Shown: positions 49,401-62,100 of the stretch, one piece after another | Layout of the letters: every line of letters starts with the position of its first letter | Numbering within the stretch: position 1 is the stretch's first letter | Source: Strigops habroptila | Taxonomy: Eukaryota; Chordata; Aves; Psittaciformes; Psittacidae | Direction: 5' to 3' | Assembly: GCF_004027225.2 (NCBI RefSeq) | Contig: NC_044282.2 | Location: forward strand, 63,725,725-63,789,724 | DNA: 64,000 nucleotides | Translations under genes and position numbers: made by a program | The notes under the pieces: model-generated | Seen by the model: the letters and a program-made list of their open reading frames with translations, nothing else | The model's database searches: none | What the model was told of the DNA's origin: nothing

Positions 49401-52019
49401 GCAGGTCCTCCTGCACCGAGAGCTTCCACTGCAGCTCCCACTGCTGTGGGTCACTGGGGTTTTATATATGAGTTTCTATTTAAGTTCTTCGAAGCAAAAG
49501 CTATTAAAGGCCAGCAAGCACACAGATATCACTGTCTTTTAAAGCTAAGAGTGTTATTTTCTAAGGCTCCCCACCCTCCCAGCAGTGTGGTCAGATATTG
49601 CCACCATGTAAGTGTGTCTGCAAACTTCCTCGTGATCAGACCACACACTGACCACAGCACCGAGGTCTGCAAGACAAGGAAAAAACAATGAGATGGCCAA
49701 GACAGTCACAGCCAAGAGCCAGCACGTCTCGTTTTTGTTAGGGCTGACCACAGGTCTCTGCACAGTGATGACCATGACCTGGTTGGAGGGGATCTTGAGC
49801 AGGGGCTTGAGCATGCCCCATGGGACAGAGGACACAAAGCCTTTACTGGGAGGTGTTGCTGCCTTGTCCGCATCAAGCTGGCATGCCTTCAGCAAGGGGA
49901 AGAGGCAGGAGAGACCATGTCCCCTCTGCAGAAGACAGCCTGGAAGTCCTGGGTGCAAAGGAGGGCATCCGATGATTCCAGCTCACTGCGGTCAGGGTGT
50001 ATAAAGAAACTTCAAACCAAGTTGTCCTCTTCCGGGGTAAAACAGCCAAGTCACCCCAGTGATGCCTTTTTCCTAATGCTGCTGAGGAGTGTTTGATCCT
50101 GATCTGATGCCAATTCACACTGTGCTGCCCAAAGGTGAGGTTTTTTCCAGACACTAGGACTTTTGCCCCATCAGCCTGGATGTCCTTTCACAAACAAAAC
50201 ATTAACCCAGGGAAGCAGCTGCACCAGCACATTCACATGTGATCCTCTGGGGAAAGGTGTGCTTGCTGGTTACACATGCATTTGATCCAACAAAGTCCAA
50301 GGCTTCAGGGAAGCAGAGACTTTAGAGCCGTATATGCAGTATACATCCATATACAGGTATCAGCAAGGTAATCAGCAAGGCTTTCAAGAGAGGAGATGCT
50401 CCATGGTTCTTACCACCTGTAGCGCATGGATGGTATCCAGAATTCAGCAGCAGCTCTTGGGAGAAGATAGGAAGGATTGAGTGCCCTGAGGCCAGGGAAA
50501 GGTTATTTTATCTCTGGAGGTCATAGGGAAGGGCTGACAAGGGGACACAGCAGTGCTGGGGCATTTTGTAATGCAATAACCACGCTGAACCCACAGCACC
50601 ACCCTGCTCTCTCGTTACTTGGGAGCGCTAGCAAAAGCAAGCAGCAATGATATTCAGTTTCTGCAGACCTCAGACTTTCTGACTCTGTGGCCTGATAACA
50701 TTCTGGAGCTACGGCCAGGTAACAGCCTTGAAACCATGCACAAGGCTGGGTCCTCACCACTATGTCCCAACCCCAGTTCTGCAGAGCAGCACCTCACCAC
50801 AGGACACCCCCATCAGGACTGGGCTCACAAGGCCTCAAGGGCTGCAGTAACACAGAGGAAGCACAGGAACCCTCTGCACGGCAGCCAAGGATGACATAAG
50901 CGATCCCTGCTAAGCCACCCACCAAAGACAAGCCAACCCAGCAGCTCACAGGTTCTCACTTCTCCCATTCCTGCATTTACAGCACTTTCTGGGAGCTGAT
51001 TCAACTCAACAACCACCAGAAAACCCTGCAGGGTGGGGAGTGCAGACACCGTATCCTCTTGCCACAGCCCCACAGGCTGCATGCTGGAGGACACCGGGAC
51101 CAACCAGCCTGGTTTTCACCTTGTCAAATCCCCTGGCTCCTCCGTGCAGGCTGTTGGGCCCATTGTTGAGGAAGAGCTGATAGTCCTTCCCGTCCAACGT
51201 GAATCTCCCCTTCGCAATCCTGTTGGCAACGCGCCCCACGACGGCACCGAAGAAGGGGTGCTTCCTCGTGTAGCCTGCCCAGAAAGAGTCGGTGGTTAGA
51301 CAGGGGGAATGGGACAGGATGGGTGGTCTCCAGATGTGCTTATGGACTAAATAGGTGACTGCAGACTCCATGTTTCACAGGACACACACCTCACTAGTCA
51401 CGCACATTTTGAGCAACCTGGTCTAGTGGAAGGTGTCCCTGCCCATGGCAGGGGGTTGGAACTGGATGAGCTTTAAGGTCCCTTCCAACCCAAACCATTC
51501 TGTGATCATATAATTCTATGATTTTTGATTAAAACAGCCTGATGGGACCTTATATTATTTGCAGATATGCAGAAAAGGCCTCTCACTGCCAGTCAAAGCA
51601 TGACAGAGAACTGCCCCATCAGAGGGGCAACCTGGAGGCACCAATGTCCCCATTCCCCATCCAGCACCAAGCCCAGGCAGCAGAAGTTGTACTTATTCAT
51701 CCCATGATTTGAAGGGGACCCTTAGGAGCAGATCATGCACTGTGGCAATAAACCAGGAAACACTGGCTAAACTGCATGATTTTTTAATTGATTTTTTTTT
51801 TAAAGAGACAGATTCAGACCCACCTTCCAAAGTGTCAAAGCCCAGGACAACATCCGAAAACACCCCATCCCTGCCCCTTGTCTCCAGAGCGGCGATTATG
51901 CACCCTAAGGACAGGATCTCCACCTTCACGCTGCCTGACTTTAACGTGAATTTTTCCACCTCTCCTCCTCCTTCCTCCTGGGGCATGTGCCCGAACACCT
52001 CCCTCCTCACTTCTGTCAT
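43412..52019 (-). CDS. GALM: GALM, galactose mutarotase (aldose 1-epimerase)
   Basis: Cytosolic enzyme that interconverts alpha and beta anomers of galactose and glucose, feeding the Leloir pathway. Seven coding exons: 52019-51824, 51274-51120, 48427-48221, 46678-46597, 44250-44109, 43814-43640, 43489-43412. Phases agree and give 344 residues, near the human 342. Catalytic motifs are present: [12 protein letters not shown] with His109, [12 protein letters not shown] with His178 (the general acid, human His176), and [13 protein letters not shown] with Glu309 (the general base, human Glu307). The substrate-binding FDHNFCL motif lies in exon 5. The C-terminus reads [11 protein letters not shown] then LVFNTA and stop. 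I chose the ATG at 52019 because the following TEVRREVFG aligns with the start of the human protein; the frame is open further upstream through CpG-rich DNA. No break was found. Confidence 0.95.
43872..44038 (+). repeat. CR1 LINE 3' tail in GALM intron 5
   Basis: Forward CR1 tail with AAGGCCAGGCTGATGTGG, GTCCCTGCTCATTGCAGGGG and GGTCCCTTCCGACCC. It lies between GALM exons 44250-44109 and 43814-43640. Confidence 0.82.
44749..44776 (+). repeat. 28-bp poly-G homopolymer
   Basis: An uninterrupted run of G on the plus strand, poly-C in the sense of GALM, lies in GALM intron 4. Its true length may be uncertain because such runs are hard to sequence. Confidence 0.95.
46097..46225 (-). repeat. CR1 LINE 3' tail in GALM intron 4
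   Basis: Reverse CR1 tail: TAGAATCATAGAATCACAGA, GGTTGGAAGGGACCTTAAAG, CCCCTGCCACGGGCAGGGAC. Confidence 0.88.
47284..47432 (-). repeat. CR1 LINE 3' tail in GALM intron 3
   Basis: Reverse CR1 tail beginning TATAGAATCATAGAATCACA and continuing into the CCAAGCTGGCCTTGAACACT segment. Confidence 0.86.
49282..49378 (-). repeat. CR1 LINE 3' tail in GALM intron 2
   Basis: Reverse CR1 tail: GATGGTTTGGGTTGGAAGGG, CCCCTGCCATGGGCAGGGTC, CACTAGACCAGGTTGCTCAA. Confidence 0.86.
51407..51522 (+). repeat. CR1 LINE 3' tail in GALM intron 1
   Basis: Forward CR1 tail: GAGCAACCTGGTCTAGTGGA, CAGGGGGTTGGAACTGGATG, CCCTTCCAACCCAAACCATT. Confidence 0.87.
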
Positions 52020-52430
52020 CGCTCCCCCAAACCTTCCCCCCCGGCACCAGCACCGGGAGCCGCGGCCCTGCAGGGACGGGAGCTCGGGAAGAAGCGGTGG
52101 TGGCCGGGAGCGGAGCGAACACGGATCTAGGGACCGGTCATAAACATCACATGGTCGCCTTGCAGCGCGGGGAGGAGTTTGGCCGAGCATCAGCCGCTCC
52201 CAACGCCCCGGCTCGGGGAGGCATGCGGCGGGGCTATGGAGGGATGCGGTGGAGCGTAGAGGGTGCCATCAGCCCTCTGGGTCTGGGCAGCTGGAGGTGG
52301 CAGAGGAGAGAGGGAAGGAGGCCGGAAAGAGGGAGGAAAAGCTGTATGCGCTTAGGCTTGCGCTGCCGGTGGAGGCAGCGCGGCTGGCAGGCTGCGCGGT
52401 CGGGACTTTCAGAGGGCAGAGCACCGCCGC
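51880..52430. promoter_or_regulatory. GALM CpG-rich promoter and 5' end
   Basis: GC- and CpG-rich DNA covers GALM exon 1 and the 400 bases upstream. Long frames on both strands in this stretch are compositional. No TATA box stands out. Confidence 0.6.
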
Positions 52431-52620
52431 CTCTTCCCCACTTCCATTACAGTGCTACAGCCTTCAGGGCCCTTGTAAAGTACAAAGAAAGCGTGAGAAA
52501 ACGCTGTTTTCTCCCTTTATACCCCTCCCTGACACCCCACCACCCCCCCCAAGAGGGACAAGTCAGGTCTAGCGCCTGATGACGGAGCTGTAAATTGGGC
52601 TCAGGGCATTGCATAGAAGT

Positions 52621-52985
52621 TATAGAATCACAGATTGGTTTGAGTTGGAAGGGACCTTAAAGCTCATCCAATTCCAACTCCCTGCCATGGGCAGGGACAC
52701 CTTCCACTAGACCAGGTTGCTCCAAGCCCTGTCCAACCTGGCCTTGAACACTGCCAGGGATGGGGCAGCCACAGCTTCTCTGGGCAACCTGTGCCAGTGC
52801 CTCACCACCCTCACAGGGAACAACTTCGTAATCTGTAACCTAAATCTCCCCTCTGTCAGGTTAAAGCCATTCCCTCTTGTCCTGTCCCTACAAGCCCTTG
52901 ACAAAAGTCCCTCTCCAGATTTCTCGTAGGCCCCTTTTAGGTACTGGAAGACTGTTATAATGTCTCCCCTGAGCTTTCTGGCTGG
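52621..52985 (-). repeat. CR1 LINE 3' fragment, about 365 bp
   Basis: Reverse CR1, from the tail TAGAATCACAGATTGG through CCTTGAACACTGCCAGGG to the inner segment TAAAGCCATTCCCTCTTGTC and GGTACTGGAAGACTGTTATA. It lies upstream of the GALM promoter. Confidence 0.9.
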
Positions 52986-55900
52986 CCAGGTGTTATTCTC
53001 GGGCTTACATTCACATGGTCCTGACCCAGACTCCATTAAGAATCGTCATATTTTGAAACACCAACCTTTTCTGTCTGTCTGTTCAGGCAACCTCAGTCAG
53101 AGGGAAAACCGTAGCAAAATTTAGGTAATGTGTGTGCACACTTTTGACATCTCTTGGCAAGGTTCAAGCGCAAGGTGAAAGAACTTCACTACAATTTGAT
53201 ATTGGTATATTTTTATGAGGTCCACTTTCAGAATTTGTTCAAAGAACCAATAATTCCAAGAACTGACACCAAAAAATCCTCAGTAAATCAACCAGTGGTT
53301 GCTAAATACTAATTTCCAACACAGCAATCACCTTTAGACAAAGAAAACTACAGATTCCAAGTTGACACAGAAACAAACAGAGGGCTGAGCAGAGGTAGTT
53401 TTGAAACCTGCACTTCTTTGTTAATGATGGCCTCGTGTGTGCAGTGTAACACAAAGAGCTGTTCCTGTCTTTCCTTCTGCACCTTCACAACCAGTGGTCT
53501 CTTTCTGAAAACAACATTGCAAGTGTACATGTTTTTTACTGCTCATCAATCCCACCTTCTGTTTGAAACAGCACAAACTTTGTCAGGAGCAAGGAAGGCT
53601 CCTGGAAGAGAAGACGAGAGCCACATTTATGACTGATTCATGGAGTATTTTCACATGCAAAGCCTTCACAGAATCTCACTCCTTGGCTCCCTCAGCACCT
53701 CTCTCTCAACGTGCTTCTCCAGACACAGGGAGCATTTCTGCTTTGCAAAGACAGGTTTTCATCGAGGTGCCGGGCTTTAACATGACAGGAGCTGCTATTT
53801 GCATTTATTTCTCTGATCCACACCAGAGAAGATCCAGACCCAACTCTTTGTGCGATAGAATAGTCATGCACAGTCTTTTTCACATACCTTCACAGATGCA
53901 AGATCACTCAAGCCCCAGTGACACCTAAGACTGTGCAGGTGCAGAAGCAACACCACAGACAAATCTGTTCATGAGCCATCCACACAGTTTTCAAGCTGAT
54001 AAATAAAGAATAAAAGAAACCACCTTGCACAAGACTGAGTCTTGCACAAAACAGTAAGGGCAAGGGAGCAATGTCAGCTCAGGATTTGAGCGAGACACTT
54101 CAGAAGTCCTACTTCATTACATAGAAGATTTCTCATGGTTCACTTTTGCATGTGTCCTACCCGTCTGCCTCTGGCGACTGGGGGAGGCAGACAAGGGGAA
54201 GAGGCAGGATACAAATGAGTCATGTTCAGCATCTCACTACACTGCATTTTCCTTTTATTCATTCCTATTTTTAAAAGAGAGTTTGCTTCAGGCCTTATTC
54301 ACTGTGGCGCTGAGTTTTGCTTACAGTGAGGGTCAAATACAAGCTCCTTGCATCGTTCTCTTCTATCTTCCCAGAAGAAAACCACAGCACCAGGCCTGAA
54401 CATGCCTGACACTGGCAGCAGGGCACTTCCACTGATGAGTGTTCAGTAGAGCTTGCTGCACATCTCCAAGACTTTGGTTTCACTTCTCTGCCTTGTGGCT
54501 CTGCACAAGCAGCACCAGATCTCTTCTCCACACCTCACCTCCTCGCTCTTTTTCTCGCTTTCTCGCTTGCAGTGAAAAGGTACTGCAGCAGCCTTTTGCA
54601 TCTCAAACCCCAAAATGCGGTGAGGAACAAGGATTCATCCACTCTATCACAGCCAGTGACCCTGCAGGTATAGCAAACGCATGGCATGAAGGCGGGTTAT
54701 GTGCTGCCCAGAAGCCTGGCCCCAGCTCCTCCAAACCAGGCAAGAGATTTGTTATAGTAGCAAAAGCTAATAAAAAAGCACAGTGTGAAAAAGAACAGAA
54801 CAGTTTTGGTTTGTTTTCAGGGGGGTTTTGGTTTTTTTTTGTTGGTTTTTTTTTTTGAGAGGAAGCCATTTAATGTGCTGTCAACTACTGTCAGAAAATA
54901 AACTTGTTATGAGAAAAATTACAGAGGAGAAATTATTTCCCTCAGATCAGCAGTTTGGAAATTCCAGGTGCCTGCAGGGCAGCTAACATTTTGCAAGGCA
55001 GAATGGTCATGAACCATCTGAACATCCATGAACAGATGAATCGGGTTTTACACATGCTCCTGCTCTTTTCTTACAGCGACCTTATTTTTGTACTTTTTTC
55101 CCCCAGATGTTTTTCTTTAATCCAAAATAAAGTGACTTTGCTTAAAAGGCTACAGTCAACCAGAACTCTCTGTTGTGCAGTACCTGCTGTCACAAGATCC
55201 CTTTTTGTTGGTCGTGAGGCACTTGTGTAATAAATTACATCACTTACTTACACTTCCTTCCTTAATTTTGTCTTCATTTTAAACCCAGCTGTGATTTTCA
55301 GCTTATTTGGGACCTAGAGCACGACTTTAGGTCTGAACTGATGAAAAAAAGATCTTAAAAGGCAATTCAGGTTTGTGAAGGGACGTGTTGTGCTTGCTTA
55401 CAGGATCCAACTCTGTTCTGAGTTACCCAGATCCATAACCCTCATTTTCAGCAGAGCTGCATTGTGTAACAGAGGAGTGTGTTGTTAATGCCACTCACTG
55501 TCCTGGAGATAGGTGACATGTCTGTATCTGCCCTGTGGGGAATCTTTGGACAGTACTCCTGGGCCATTTTGCTTGGGCCAGATCTCTTGTTCTGAGAACC
55601 CAAGCTGTTTGTGGTGCAGCTTTGCGTGCAGAGCCTAGAAATGATCAAGCTGCACTTTGATTTGAAGGTGACACTGGAATTGCTGCAATACTTAAGCGAT
55701 GGCCAATGATTACAGTTTGCTGTTGCCCAAGCAGCTTCCTTATTCACTGATAGCAATGGTGTACCCAGCACTACAGCTGGAAATGGGTCTGGTTGCTGCA
55801 CAGACACAGAAAAGAGTGCAGACATCACTTGTTACACCCTCCAGCACTACAAGGCTGTGATTAAATCCCCTTTTTCTAACAAACTTCATGTAAGCCTGAG

Positions 55901-58900
55901 GGGATGAGGTAGTGCTAAAGCCTGCAGGGAGTCTGCATCAGAACACAGAACAAGAGGGGAGACATTCCCCCCACCATCTTACTGTCTGTTTATTGAACAT
56001 ATCTTCAGCTCTGCTGGGTACTTCCCAGCACTCAGGCTTAAAATGGAGCCTGCACAGTTTTTGCTTCATCTCTTCAGGGGCAAATATACTGAGCCATTGA
56101 TTAGGTTATTTTAGGATCATGGCAGTCATTTATCAGGAGCCAGTTACGCCCATTTTATACAGCTCTTCAAAAAAACACAGCTACCCGAGAACACTTTACA
56201 CAGCATGTTTCAGAAGTGCCTTTGTGTGCAAGTTGTTTGTGTCTCAGTAGCAGCCAAAGAGCCATTCGGATGTGTTGGTTGCTATAGTAATTACTTTCCT
56301 TGGGAGCTAAAATAATAGCTTACAGCTCCTGCAGCTCACTGTTGTGTAGGCTGTCTTGAACCAGAGACGCTTCCATTTTGCTTCGGAGGGGGCTGCAGTC
56401 TATCATGTACACTGAGACACAGACTTTCCTTTCTATGCTTGTGTGGGTAATTTTGAATTTGACTTTTGTAGAGGATGTGACACGGGTCTGTAAAAGTGAC
56501 ATGTGAAATGGTTGGAAAGCCTTGTGGCTGAGGGTTCTGATGGGGTGACAATTCGGATTTGGTTTCCATTTCTGTTACTGGAAACTGTTAAGAAAGGGAC
56601 TGAGGGTCATGCTGAGACTGATTTTCAGAGCCGAGAGCCATAGGAAGCAATACAGGGGGGCTCACAGAACTTTCAAAAGTGCCTGAGCAAGTCAAGCAGG
56701 AACGTGACAAGGAGCACAAATGACACGAGTCGACAAATTTCACTGGTGACGGCACTGGTGAAGTAACTGCAGCTCTGGAGAGGGTAAGGGGTCTCGCTGC
56801 AGACAGAGCAGCATTTCAAGCAGACGCCAGCTCTCCCCTCCATCTGCAGGCACAGAACGTCTCTGAGTGACATTTGCAATTGCAGTTCTGAGGGCTGTGG
56901 GACTTCTACTTGAAAGGGCACTGTGCAGAAGCATTACGCAGCAGTAGGACAAAGCCCCGTGCTCGTGGCTCTGCATGAAGGAGGCACCAAATGAGAGGGT
57001 CTGTAAGTTGCTTTGAGACAGGGATGTCTGTGCAGCTTGCAGCCAGGTAGGCTGGCACGGCATGGTGTCTGCCAAGGAAGCAGAAGGGAAGCAGGGGTGA
57101 GTGGCAGAAGAAATGATCAGACCCATTACCCTCCTATGTAAAGAAGCCGCTGCAGAACCACTGCAGCTCAGATTCATGACTCACAGGGGTTGACCTACAT
57201 AGGGTCCCAGCACCAGCAACAAGTATGAGTTTGGTTTTACAGAGAACAGCAAAAGGGGAGGAGGATATAAAACAGGGCTCAGAGAAGGAGGCAGGAGGAG
57301 GTAAGGATGCAAAGAGAGACAACAAATAGGGAAAGAATTTTGCCTCACAGTGCTGTCCTTGAACATTCGCTCTCAGATGTGTACACGGCTGCAATGACAA
57401 CTGGCAGGGAGATGCAAAGGGAGATAAAAGAACTGCATCGTCTGCTAAAGGCTGTGAACACAAACAGTTCTTGTTTGGGTCACAAAGATGCAGGGAGGGA
57501 AGGTGTTTGGGGAAACCACAGGGCAAAACTGGGCCTTTGGGTGGTGTGTATGTGCGTGCTTGCTTTGCAGCCAGCACGTGACAAGAACTGACTTCACACA
57601 TGTAGATGTGCAGATCTCCCTCCCCAAATTTAGGCATAGCATACACACAGATTTTGTGCCTACACAGGTTTGCTGCTGAAGTGTACTGCTTTACCAACAG
57701 AGTTAAAGCAGCCTAGCAGGGATTTTTATGAGCATCTCCTTTATCCCCAAGCAATGCTGGATAAAGTGCCCTTTGGCATGTTTCTGTATGAGGCTTGTGT
57801 CTAACAACACTAGTGCAACTAGAGCCAGGTGACTGTTTTATGAAGGGATAGCCCTGGAAAGCCAAGGGCAATGCTGATTTTGCAGTGAACAGCAGTCCAA
57901 GGCTGCTCTGATGACCAAACCATGGCCCCTGTGTTTCCATGTAAGCCCCAGAGCCCTGTGGAGGCAGGGAGAGCCTGTGCACGCTGGCATGCGGGGCTCA
58001 AGTTTTCAATTCACAACAGTCCAATTGTGCAGGCTTCAGCTCTGAGAACATTTAAAGTGTCTGTTCTGTATTAAACTTGTAGTGATGTTTCAATTTTTTA
58101 ATCCATGAATTTCCTGTGGCCTTTTTATAAAGCTCTTGGGCTGAATTTTCTGCTATTGCATCAGAAAATTTGGCTGCATTTTCAGCCCTGGTGGATTGTG
58201 GTGTGCCCAAATCTTGAGATTGGCACTGAAGCGCTCCAGGAGAAACAGCATTTAAGATGCAAAATCCTAAATGCAAGGGGAAAAAAGTATTTCTCAGGCA
58301 AGAAGCTTTAAGAAACAGAAAAGTAAATCAAAAGGCATGTGAAGATAAAATTTCACAATCAATCCAATGTATTATCTGATTCAATAGATTATCATCTCTG
58401 AAACATACCACCTGTATTCACTGTGGCCAACACCTGCAGTTTCGGCAGAGTAACAATATCTGTTTCTTTACCCAAAACTATCAGGTGTGGGAGAATCTTG
58501 GCTTTCCTTAAACAGGAACTCTGCAGCTATCACAGGGATTTAAAATCTTAATAAAAACCATGATCCAAGCTGTGAGATACAGTCTCAAGTTAACACAAAG
58601 TGAACAAAATAACTTTTTAACCACAAAAAAAAATTATTTCTGATTTTTAAGCTCTAGTTTGGAGGGAGCAGGACAGGGCTAATTCACTACTTTTGGTTTC
58701 TAGGGTGGGCAGTACTGGTCTAAAGAATGATGAATAAGTATTTCTGGACCAGCATGTTCTTTCTTTGGGTTAATTTGGAAGTAAATTTTGTTATTAATTA
58801 TTTGATATTTGACTTTTGTAACGAGCAGCTAATGACTCAGAGCTTGTACTTTAGGAAGCCTTGTGATATTAAAAGCAAATGCTGCAGCTATGTTAAAAAC

Positions 58901-59066
58901 TTGGAAGACATTGCAAAAAAACTTCCTCTACCGGAGAACTAGTTTGTGCTGATAAATATTCTTGCTGGTATAATTATGATTTCTTCTCAGCAGCAGCTAT
59001 TTTTCAGCTCAGACATCCTAAGATGAAAAACAATCTGGAAAGTTTGCTTACACATATCATTAAAAG
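52986..59066. other. Intergenic DNA upstream of GALM, no gene recognised
   Basis: I find no exon chain or RNA gene. Two reverse-strand frames (57697-57134 and 57177-56740) are fairly long but lack recognisable domains. By human synteny HNRNPLL should lie beyond GALM, and I see none of its exons here. Confidence 0.5.
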
Positions 59067-59163
59067 TGACCTAGTCTAGTAGGAGGTGTCCCTACCATGG
59101 CAGGGGGTTGGAACTGGGTGATCTTAAGGTCCTTTCCAACCCAAACCATTCTATGATTCTGTG
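59067..59163 (+). repeat. CR1 LINE 3' tail
   Basis: Forward CR1 tail: CTAGTCTAGTAGGAGGTGTC, CAGGGGGTTGGAACTGGGTG, CTTTCCAACCCAAACCATTC. Confidence 0.85.
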
Positions 59164-62100
59164 CTTCTATAATGTATGGTAGGCAGCTGAGTGTGGCTCA
59201 GCTGGACAAAGCATGAATGCTCCTGTGAAGTGGAGTGTGAAAAGATGAAGTGTGTCACCCAACAAAGTGCATCGAGGAGTAGTCGTGAGGTAGCTCAGGC
59301 GATCAACTGTATTGCAATTGCCTAAGAGAAAGCTGACTGCATACAGATAGTAGCACACATTCACTGAGCCTGATTCCTCCACCTCCACCACAAAGTTGTC
59401 ACCTTTGGCTGCCAACAGCAGCCATTTAACTGACACAGGTTTAGATGCTCTCAGTTAAGGCAAAGTGGAAGTGGGATTTATGATTTTTTTTTTCCTTCTT
59501 CCTCCTTGTGAAAGCAACTGAAGCAATACTTGGGAACTCACCCTGTTTGTTGCAGTCAAAATCCTTGTGCTAGTGCCCTGCTTGGGGAGTCTGGGAAGGT
59601 GGCAAAAGTTATGCTATAGGGAAATCACAAAGGATTTACATCAAGGCTATTGCAGCTAACTAGGTGAAATGGTACAAAACGTTTTATTTGGCTTTAGCCA
59701 GCAGAACATTCTTTGTGATGGGCAAAATAAGCAGAAACAACATTTTAATGATAATCAAGAAAACTAATCCTCACATACCACATACAGCACACGGACATCA
59801 GTAAGCAGAGCTGCTTTGAGCTTACAAAGTGTTTGTGCTGTACAATGTACATTAAACCACTATGGGAGCCCAAGCAAAGATGTCTATAAGATGTTGGTAC
59901 ATGCTCTGGGGAGGTAACATCTCCAGCCAGCACAAGGGTTGAGAAACCTCTGCACTGCACCCAGTCTCACCCTGTGGGCATTCTTGCTTACTAGTCAATT
60001 CAAAATCTATCACCAATTTGCATTCCTACTACAGCAGACAAAGTAGTGCAGTGGTGCTGCTCCATCCTGGATGGAAAGAGACAAAGGAGATCAAGACTAG
60101 AAATGAAATACAGTAACTTGTAGGAAAGCACCTGGCTCTCAGGCATTCTCTCACTGAGACACTGAGCCTTATGCTCCAGTTAAGCTTTCACCACCAAAAA
60201 GCAAGACGCAAACCACAGAACATCAATTAAACTTCTATTTTAGAAATGCATATCCTTTCTGGTAGCTGCTCCTCACAGGTGCTCACAAATGGTGATTCTG
60301 GGAAACAACACCTGCTTCACAAATCGATCATTGCTCATTTTTAGCAACTGCTGCCTAATATAAATCCAAAACAGTGACCCACTCCTCCTTGGGGGATGCA
60401 ACACACTGGAACAAAAAATGCTCCCAAAATCTCTGTCTTTAAAATGAAGCAACTATTTTAAGAGAGGGAAGACAGTCCTCGTGTCTGGGTGTCCACAGAT
60501 GGCAGCTCATGTTGTAAGCAAGGGTCAGAGCTGGCTAAGGCGTGATTTGTGTCCACAGGACAGGAAAGCTGCCTGCCTCCTCAGCAGGAGAAGCTGCCAG
60601 GACTGTTTTGTGTGAGCAGCCCTGAGAGCATTATACTGACAGGTAGCCAAGGCCATGACCCTGGCAGGCTATGTTGGTCAGCCTTCTTTTCTCCCTGCAC
60701 ACTGTGACACCCCAGTGTCCTGCTGACCTCTAATGATTCTGTGTCCACATTTCCTGAGCCAGGCAGGACAAGGAAGCTGCCTAGGTTTATTTCAGTGCAC
60801 TTTGTTATGCACAAGGCACAGCTGATGTGCACGCAAATGGACTGCAGGTAGGCTGCGAAGTCTGATTTAATGGGACCAGGATGTGTGTAGCAGCTGCAGA
60901 ACTGAGCAAAGGTAGTTTTCTAGCACCGCAAGGTAGCCATGGCTCTGCTGTTCATTTAACCTACACCACAGCCCTTGAGAGATCACCTAGCCCTGCAGTC
61001 AAGAGTGCATATGGAATGGCTGTTTTGAGAGGCAAACAAAGCACCTCTGTGTGGCACATCTGTACGGATGGCACTGCAGTTGTCCACTGCTTCTGGACTG
61101 GCCAACAGAGCAGCAGTCCACCAGCAAAAGGAAGAAATTTCAGAACTGCAGTTATTTTATACTACAGCCCAGAAGCAGCAAAACCAGCTCTGCATGAGAA
61201 TGTGAAAGTGCCATGACAGTGTCTTGAAGAACAAATAGTGTCTAGTATTTATGCAGAGAAAGGTGATTTGAACCAGAGAAAAGGAAGTACTGACCAGACA
61301 GATATGTTACACTGTCCATCTGGGAAGGAATGCTGGTAACCAACCAAACAATAAAGGTAAAAAACCAAACACCACCGCCCCATCTCCCCAGGGGCCCCAT
61401 ATCTGGGTAAGAGCTGTGACACTGGGGCTTTTATCTCTGCTGCCGCTGCACTAGTGTAAACGAGTGCAGTGGCTCTTGTCTGCTGGTATATCTCTGCTGT
61501 ACTCAGGTCTGAAACATACCACGGTATGACTGTCAGGTTGCCTTTTTATCCTTTTAGCAGAGGGAAAGTAGATCACAAAGAAAAAGAATTACGCATGCAA
61601 AGTCAAAAGCTGCATACATAATGGAAACATACAGAATGGAAAATGCCAAGAGAACGGAAAGTTGCAAGATCAGTTGCAGGCTGATTTCGTCCCATCGTGC
61701 ATAACTTGCTGTGATAAGGACTTTACTTTTACAGCCATCAATCCATTTGTTGATGGGGTCTCAGCCCCACTTGGTGCACTGGACAGCCAGTGCCCCGGTA
61801 GCGGGTCACTGCTTAGTCTTTGCTTCCATCCCACTTGCACAAGGAGTGCAGGCCATGCTCAGAGCAGCTGCTCAGCTGTTCTGCTGGTATCAGAATGACT
61901 TGATTTCTCCTGAGTGTTTTTCACTATCACGGGAAGTGCATCACTGCTGTGTAAGGTGAGCAGGTGCTGCAGTCTGCTGCAGAGATAGAGGACTGATACA
62001 TAGGCAGGTTTTGGCTAGATGTATTCTGGATGCTTCTTGAGGGACAATTTGAAATACTTCAGGCCTGATTGCACAGATAATGCAATTTTATTTTGTGCTC

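Noticed and set aside
56740-57697. Reverse-strand frames of 145 and 187 codons
   Set aside because: No domain recognised, composition rich in C, S and P, and no neighbouring exons. I treat them as non-coding.
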